From assembly GCA_938039675.1 (NCBI GenBank), contig CALHUI010000003.1:62001-126000 (forward strand): a stretch of DNA of 64,000 nt. The letters are read 5' to 3'. Origin of the DNA: an uncultured Cytophagales bacterium. Its GTDB lineage: Bacteria; Bacteroidota; Bacteroidia; Cytophagales; Thermoflexibacteraceae. Under the pieces are notes generated by a model that saw nothing but the letters and a program-made list of their open reading frames with translations, searched no databases and had not been told where the DNA came from. Shown in pieces: positions 63,801 to 64,000 of the stretch (positions within the stretch are counted from its first letter, which is position 1; each line of letters begins with the position of its first letter). The translations under genes and the position numbers were made by a program.

Positions 63801-64000
63801 CGACAACCGCAACCCTGTGCTGTGTGCTACGGGAACAATTTTCATCAACGTGTTCCTCTGCACCAACCAGCCGCCTGTAGTAACGCCGCGCCGCGAAAAC
63901 ACCGACAACTGTACCGAAATCAGGGGCAGCGTGTTGCAAAACGTAACCGACCCGAACGGCGACCGCGTATCGGTACGTGCCGTAACGGGGGCACGCTCCA
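48823..64000 (+). CDS. giant secreted PKD/Ig-like repeat protein (3' truncated by window edge)
   Basis: One frame is open from ATG 48823 to the window end, at least 5,059 residues. A Sec signal peptide (about 1-26, FLLTFLLWVAWHPLWSQ) is followed by about 14 PKD-type domains (48901-53570, with recurring WDFGDG-like motifs). About 30 tandem Ig-like repeats come next (53629-62463), then a DUF11-like domain (62780-63250, ITVRNYGNVPLTNIVVSDD) and cadherin/VCBS-like domains (from 63270, NRAPIAVDDLF and NILANDRDPDEDELTV). Such proteins in Bacteroidota are cell-surface or secreted adhesins, often exported by the type IX system and sometimes tied to gliding. The expected C-terminal sorting domain lies beyond the window. 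Frame continuity was checked in frame across many lines and at the end. Confidence 0.95.
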   Translation, partial: MIQVVTRFSFLLTFLLWVAWHPLWSQTADFRVGTAGEPLTGGCGIATYKFFDQSSSLPADLTTIRYNWDFGTGSPVIGIPNDPSITEPERAYGAPGRYMVRLRITNAAGTVTISERTREVIVYDRATPNFTAPPGIGCTPYTVTFSDITVAGTVATGGLIGDIVRWTWNFGDGTTITGTDPSFRTPTHTYNFPGDYQVTLTVETFAGGKETCQASIIRPNAVRVRWSPQAAFRLQNGPACSPPFLARFENLSTVRTSPPPPGVIASYLWEFFDENGNPAGTSTDENPTFVYSTFGIYRVRLTVTTTDGCSAVRDVPDAIIIRNNIADFDIPPIYCANSGQQFFDRSSAGAVGWSWNFGDGDTSTAQNPNKTYTVPGTYPVTLTTTFIDGCTVSVTKNVTIRPLPDANFTVSPPDNLCNIGPRQLIPALNNPADYLYEWRVTDPAFAFGEAIYTTATPTHNFTAFGTYPIRLTITDRTTGCSNTLTRNLVLAEAVPRLEFIGAQPTTTCAPVTFNFTARNSISVEGIIRYDFDFGDGSPVVSITPPFTPTGFPDVSHTYTTPGVYTPRVTITTVSGCTRTGNFNQQVKVGTPPPNTITLTPSRNGCATIGGVGITFTPNIPPGVCADSVVYDFGDGSAPRNVGNVGPVTHEFRTIGTITVNAIFYCNGCPTVSPITATVNVDGPIALFNVVGGGVACTSGSTFNFLNTSVDAAAPATTTYEWDFGDGSATQIIPRGDPVSHTYANPGVYTVRLRAISSNGCVNERTAVVNISVSAPSFTVTPNPSGPICSNTPIRFTSTSTTSGTIISYRWDFGDGNVVTIDGPAGASVTHTYAPRVAPYQATLTITESNGCAESVSAPVNITIQGVIANFSNPSVVCVGEPVNFTDASTVFPNSNAITSWNWFFQDGIANPFQNQTVQNPTYTFLRPGTWNVTLSVADNNGIGPCTATITRQVTVLPRPTPGFNVSATTFCAGSNMQITSTASDIPGGTGLTYAWDFGTASANYTADLSNPANPVIRYNSAGSYTITQTVTAGNTCSVTFSRVINVIAPEATISAQATTGPPVFAPAQLVVSCPPAAVRFRATPFPDADIEEYFWEFGDGNRSFDQNPENTYVNPGVYTVRLTMRSRAGCTVVREMTNFIFVDGPSGEFIFTPTDVCANNVVTLTATNLQNVAFYQWDFGDGTPATAPVAFNAAAYAAAGNQLQVTHVYSRPGTFQPVLILQDNNTPACRVFIRPNGGLRVRVSGKPTAAFSWPNNSGNICENSSFIVTDESTTDIDTPPTLSPQIVRWQWEVFDTDPVSNPSAIPIRSQVITSAPGNYTFANNLPAGNYWIRLRVRTAFGCEDEEVKTIQLVAPVIYADFENDAYICVGSPANFNAGSSNDPATRCFTPGGTPAAPGPCNAPNVLRPPFSWSFSGGTPLPLLYEWEFSVGATVLGTATGQRPTFTFPVNASNPSQPYDVTVRLTVRDVLLCTSGVIKTAIITVNPLPRAALNPSDITICHNGGINSASFTAQADPAIPGTVQYRWQVDAGAGFGDLTDGGVYSGAGTPTLNLTNVPEFMNGWRFRVRIQNTNNIQCEAFSTPATLTVIPTPTTATVVSPIDVCDATTVTLTGNAPAAGRGTGRWVQLSGPTTINFGAQISNPTAIIPVSNGVYTFRWEITTTANSVNCVSQSPVLTVNSGRSADAGPDQVVCEFISGTTTRVEVTLAGNDPALGGGGTGTWTVINRPSGSPVPTFIPNANAHNAVITDLRPGTYTLRWSIAGAPGCGNTQDDMVITVHPLPIMPTLQDQTACANSTVSLSGGGLVGLDIQWEMALPSNPTNFTPLADGAAFGATFSGSTTNTLTIANVPTGLNEALFRVRGTNPATGCFNYTNPITLTVADEQNNEVTDASICANETSVNIIVRNAKANHTYRLFRGGTTYGTQTPAVNGDITFTLSGGDMPTSTTSYSVEVTAPVTGAGSCVVVLPDQAVITVTPVNQAVADADFDACDVTTVTLTGNIPIITGAGAWSQVSGPPVPPANRTISGPDNNILTLSNLQAGRYTFRWRITNSTCPDSEDLVTFTITNSANAGADQQFCLPTTSTTLAGNLPYTGTAVWSFVSGPSGVTPVLTPVPLTPDEITAGVSSPYSATVTGMTAAGVYRFRYAISGGACPPSEDFVDVFIAAPANIITADTRLCNVNSFVITAEVPVVGAGNWSLVFTDGPVPTLATSGTGSTTLTANGLGRGRYVFRWTVTGSPCGTGGNTFDEIQIFNDAPANAGADIALCGTVNPTSVQLNAVPAVSGTIGTWTQVGGPALPAGSFVNPNAANTFVNNLIPGNVYDFRWTISGGSACPQTEDDVRVTVSQPPSPAVAGTNKILCTINTAVMDATPPVFGTGLWTLVSAPAGATPVIVNPSSPTTAVNNLNIIGTYTFRWTVSNPGCPDNTADVNIVVQLPVAASAGADANICAATYTMAANAVPAGATGQWTFVSGPVTPNITTPSSPTTGITGINAPGEYVFRWRLSNGTCISESTVTLRRAIVDAGPDVNICGTGNTVTLNAQPPVVGTGRWSFISGPNTVIFSDDLDRNATVSGLTQSGTYIIRWRVTGTPCGTVFDDLVIRVAAPANAGADISVCGTTNPVTLGATPVVDLGTGTWTVVSGPNTPTFSSATAANAQFGTGGTLQVGTYVLRWSVTGSVCPNSEDFVTVTVSPSTISAGANQTLCLVSAGSTTTANLSGTAPVTGTGTWTQVGGPTLPAGSIANLNNPNTSVSNLGAGIYVFQWAVTGATCPGSAPIVTVTVAEPPSIITPPVSPICATGTTATVTVSGNVPVIGTGTWSRVSGPGAAPTISVSSSGGVSAATFSGLEVGTHVLQWAFSGTAPCSFTPAQVTVVVQPQPTLATVSPATQSVCADPASGFGSATLTGSVPAAGNTGAWSHSGPGTPTLSPSGTGGSTLNVSNLAVGTHTFTWTITNGCGTSAASATVTVNPTNAPASIAAPPATTVCGSPTGTINLTANAPVAGTTGTWTRILGPGTAPAFAPNANSASVSISGLAVGTHRFQWALTNPACPANNSTATIDITVIAADPPAAIVSAPASDVCTTGITGLGSVNLTGNLPASGTGTWSRVSGPGTATLATSGAAGENAAFSNLQPGLHTFQWTISNAVCGTTTSAQVTVHILERDPVAVIDPAPANVCADPATNRGAVTLNGNVPTSGTGTWTRQSGPGTFTLVTAGTSGRQATFSDLQVGAHVFRWTINNAACGSTFAEVSVTVQEPTPVATITGNLNVCADDPTGTLGSTILAGNNSYVGTGTWTRIGGTGDATALAITIGGTNNNVATITGMGVGTHVFQWEMTNGVCPPTSAQVTVTVNRNNPQADIAGANPTICTDPVTNLAQITLTANEPVVGTGTWTRTGGTADGTGVAIAASTTGTGNAIANITGMQPGTHIFRYTLNSGCGTTFDEITVTVNPSNPAAAIATAPGTVCTDPATGRATLTLVGNEPRTGTGTWTRVGGAGDPTGHAINTSGTFGRVATITGLLPGEHIFQWQLANSCGISSATFTVNVEQSNPPAAIISTVNTVCTDPATQRANITLQGNTPITAGSGTWSYTGGTGSTADMVISTPNNPTANITGLQVGTYQFTWTLANSCGTSSASVTVTVNPSNPVADAGADATRCDAPGGASITLNGNAPISGTGTWTRTGGTGSPTGVIITPTGATSADVTGMGVGTHEFTWTLTNGCGTSSDVMVVTVLPTNPPANAGPNQAVCTDLATGRASATLTGNAPTVGTGTWARVGGTGNPAGIILNQSGNVLNVSNMLPGTHIFEWTLTSPSCGSTSSLVTVFVNESNPNAAITTTPPSPDICADPTSNLGSVTLTGNTPNSGSGTWTRIGGTGSTSSMSLSVTGTTLNATGLGVGTHTFEWRFTSPCGSSAATYTVNIIRQNPPATAAAVATVVCANPATGLGTVSLQGNAPVSGTGTWTRVGGTGSAAIMSIASPNNPNTDVSGLGAGTHIFRWTLANGVCGTTSADITVTITAPNPPAAITATQTTVCADVATNLGTVTLNGTVPVSGTGTWTRTGGSGSTAAMNITLGGTGNSQATISGLGVGTHIFQWTLDNGICGTSAATITITVASPIVDIGPDQTICTNPSGTADFTLTGPVPVLGTTSWQRVGGTGSGSVIISTSGVSGSVATVTGMGPGTHIIRYTITGSPCGTIQDEVILTVVPSTISAGSDQTLCLPTGANTTDVILTGTVPIVGTGNWLRVGGTGSGSPVLNVSGPGNSQVSITGMSAGTHIFEYSITGSPCAPAAARVTITVANSASPAGAGADQNLCNTTTGTLSAIPAIGGTGRWTQISGPNTASIANPLQANTPVTGLVAGTYVFRWSITGGSCPDSFDDVTVNVAEPANAGPDKALCQATSVTMAANSPVNGRGLWQQISGPNAARIEEPTNPRTVIAGLRPGTYTFRWTITGSGCPETSDDVVVTISAPAVAGTAQTVCVGSVVRLAAEPVAVGTGRWTQVEGSAVTIDNPTSPNATLSNLAPGNYRFRWTITGGDCNPGSSDEVTITVVGITASEGQANVSDAEYSTCPNEIPSNVTITVSPTRTGVRYELRNGSTVLASALGNGGALRFTIPAPVQSRELTVVAIASANGLTCAEVELIDRAVITARPCPPPPVTDRPVIGVAKQALPAVRQVNGAFHIPIVITVRNYGNVPLTNIVVSDDMTNVFPAPARYSIVRQPTATGSLVVNPQFDGTAAQPNLVTGGRLEVGESQTVTFVVSLIPNRATGPFFNTAIAEGSHNATRVRDISVDGQNPDPNFDGDPRETSPTIIQVPQPVNRAPIAVDDLFTVQGCSENNGGNILANDRDPDEDELTVTVVTNATTRHGGRISIAADGTISYTPAFGFTGTDEFTYEVCDRVTPPLCARATITFNVMACPNRPPRAPDITLTTDNCTNIDQVLEIPLVDADGDPVRVTVISDLVTPLRGILNLSATGRLTYRPALNAEGQERITYQVCDNRNPVLCATGTIFINVFLCTNQPPVVTPRRENTDNCTEIRGSVLQNVTDPNGDRVSVRAVTGARS
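48901..53570 (+). repeat. PKD-domain array within the giant gene
   Basis: This stretch encodes about 14 PKD-type domains of roughly 90-130 residues. Characteristic cores include TWNFGDGTTITG, WSWNFGDGDTST, YDFDFGDGSPV, YEWDFGDGSATQ, YRWDFGDGNVVT, YFWEFGDGNRSF and YQWDFGDGTPAT. Most are followed by a (T)YxxPGxYxVxLT strand. Many domains also carry an early Cys (CTPYTVTF, CSPPFLARF, CAPVTFNF) and a late GC (DGCSAV, DGCTVS, SGCTRT), which could form one disulfide each. Confidence 0.85.
53629..62463 (+). repeat. about 30 tandem Ig-like repeats within the giant gene
   Basis: Repeats of about 83-98 codons share the plan: Cys near the start, L(T/A)GN.P, GTGTW or a variant, SGP or GGTGS, then G(T)H/Y.F.W and a second Cys. 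Measured GTGTW-to-GTGTW spacings are 294, 291 and 273 nt at 58981, 59275, 59566 and 59839. Outer repeats (53.6-57.2 kb and 61.7-62.5 kb) carry SGP and FRW..TG..CP...DDV. Inner repeats (58.6-61.2 kb) carry C(A/T)DP.T, GTGTWTR.GGTG and GTHIFQW. Two units resembling neither type interrupt the array at 54151-54770. Confidence 0.88.
62780..64000 (+). other. DUF11-like and cadherin/VCBS-like domains at the visible end of the giant gene
   Basis: After the Ig-like array a domain with ITVRNYGNVPLTNIVVSDDM and VGESQTVTFVVSL resembles the DUF11 conserved repeat. Three units starting NRAPIAVDDLFTVQ (63271), NRPPRAPDITLTT (63571) and NQPPVVTPRREN (63868) follow. Each has a Cys-containing entry and D/E-rich turns (NDRDPDEDELTV, DADGDPVRVTV) typical of calcium-binding cadherin-like or Big_9 domains. 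The third is cut by the window edge. Confidence 0.75.

Noticed and set aside
1-64000. Search by eye for tRNA, rRNA, insertion sequences, integrase or phage genes
   Set aside because: None could be supported; no transposase or integrase motifs and no tRNA-like cloverleaf was recognised, though a tRNA could be missed without a scan.

Overview
The window reads as a chromosomal segment of a Bacteroidota species, most like the Cytophagales-type lineages. The reasons are the gene families (GLPGLI protein, DUF5522/CWC protein, OMP_b-brl_3-type TonB receptor, BtuG-like propeller lipoprotein, giant PKD protein), AT-rich promoters with TAnnTTTG -7 boxes, weak Shine-Dalgarno signals, and moderate GC. 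No rRNA, tRNA, CRISPR array, intact transposon or phage gene was seen. The assignment is by family pattern only; no database search was possible.

Layout. 1-3.9 kb (minus strand): a cobalamin riboswitch, a BtuB-like TonB receptor, a small CWC/DUF5522 protein, a hot-dog thioesterase and a truncated BtuG/YncE-like propeller lipoprotein, probably a B12 uptake locus. 4.0-10.0 kb: clpX, a PLP-dependent threonine/serine dehydratase, an exported M20 amidohydrolase and the E2 subunit of pyruvate dehydrogenase. 10.1-21.1 kb (plus): an OmpR/HK two-component pair, mgtC-mgtE, a CzcABC/CusABC-type tripartite heavy-metal exporter and a small outer-membrane protein. This block looks like a metal-homeostasis cluster, and its gaps carry related hairpins and dispersed repeats. 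21.3-23.8 kb: an AraC regulator convergent to a three-gene ribosomal cluster rplC-rplD-rplW that is detached from the rest of the S10 operon. 24-28 kb: a zinc-phospholipase-like exported protein, a decayed Tat-exported sugar isomerase, moaC, a MacB/FtsX permease and a second gene remnant. 28.2-45.4 kb: two paralogous class A penicillin-binding proteins, an N-acyl-D-amino-acid deacylase, a PAS protein, a second two-component system, a GLPGLI protein, a beta-CASP nuclease, an aspartyl-protease/PDZ lipoprotein, two DUF1684 proteins, a flavin reductase and a small exported protein. 45.6-48.2 kb: a large TonB-dependent receptor.

48.8 kb to the window end: one uninterrupted reading frame of at least 5,059 codons that runs off the edge. 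It encodes a secreted giant protein made of a signal peptide, about 14 PKD-type domains, about 30 tandem Ig-like repeats of roughly 83-98 residues each with a cysteine pair, then DUF11-like and cadherin/VCBS-like domains. The repeat block is organised as an outer repeat type flanking an inner, more uniform type. This is the most striking object in the window: a giant surface or gliding/adhesion protein, presumably exported by the type IX system, although the C-terminal sorting domain lies outside.

All long antisense frames over that gene are shadows caused by codon bias. Several apparent ORF starts (mgtE, the PAS protein, the first PBP, DUF1684 #2, GLPGLI, beta-CASP, cusA, rplC) are corrected in the entries below.
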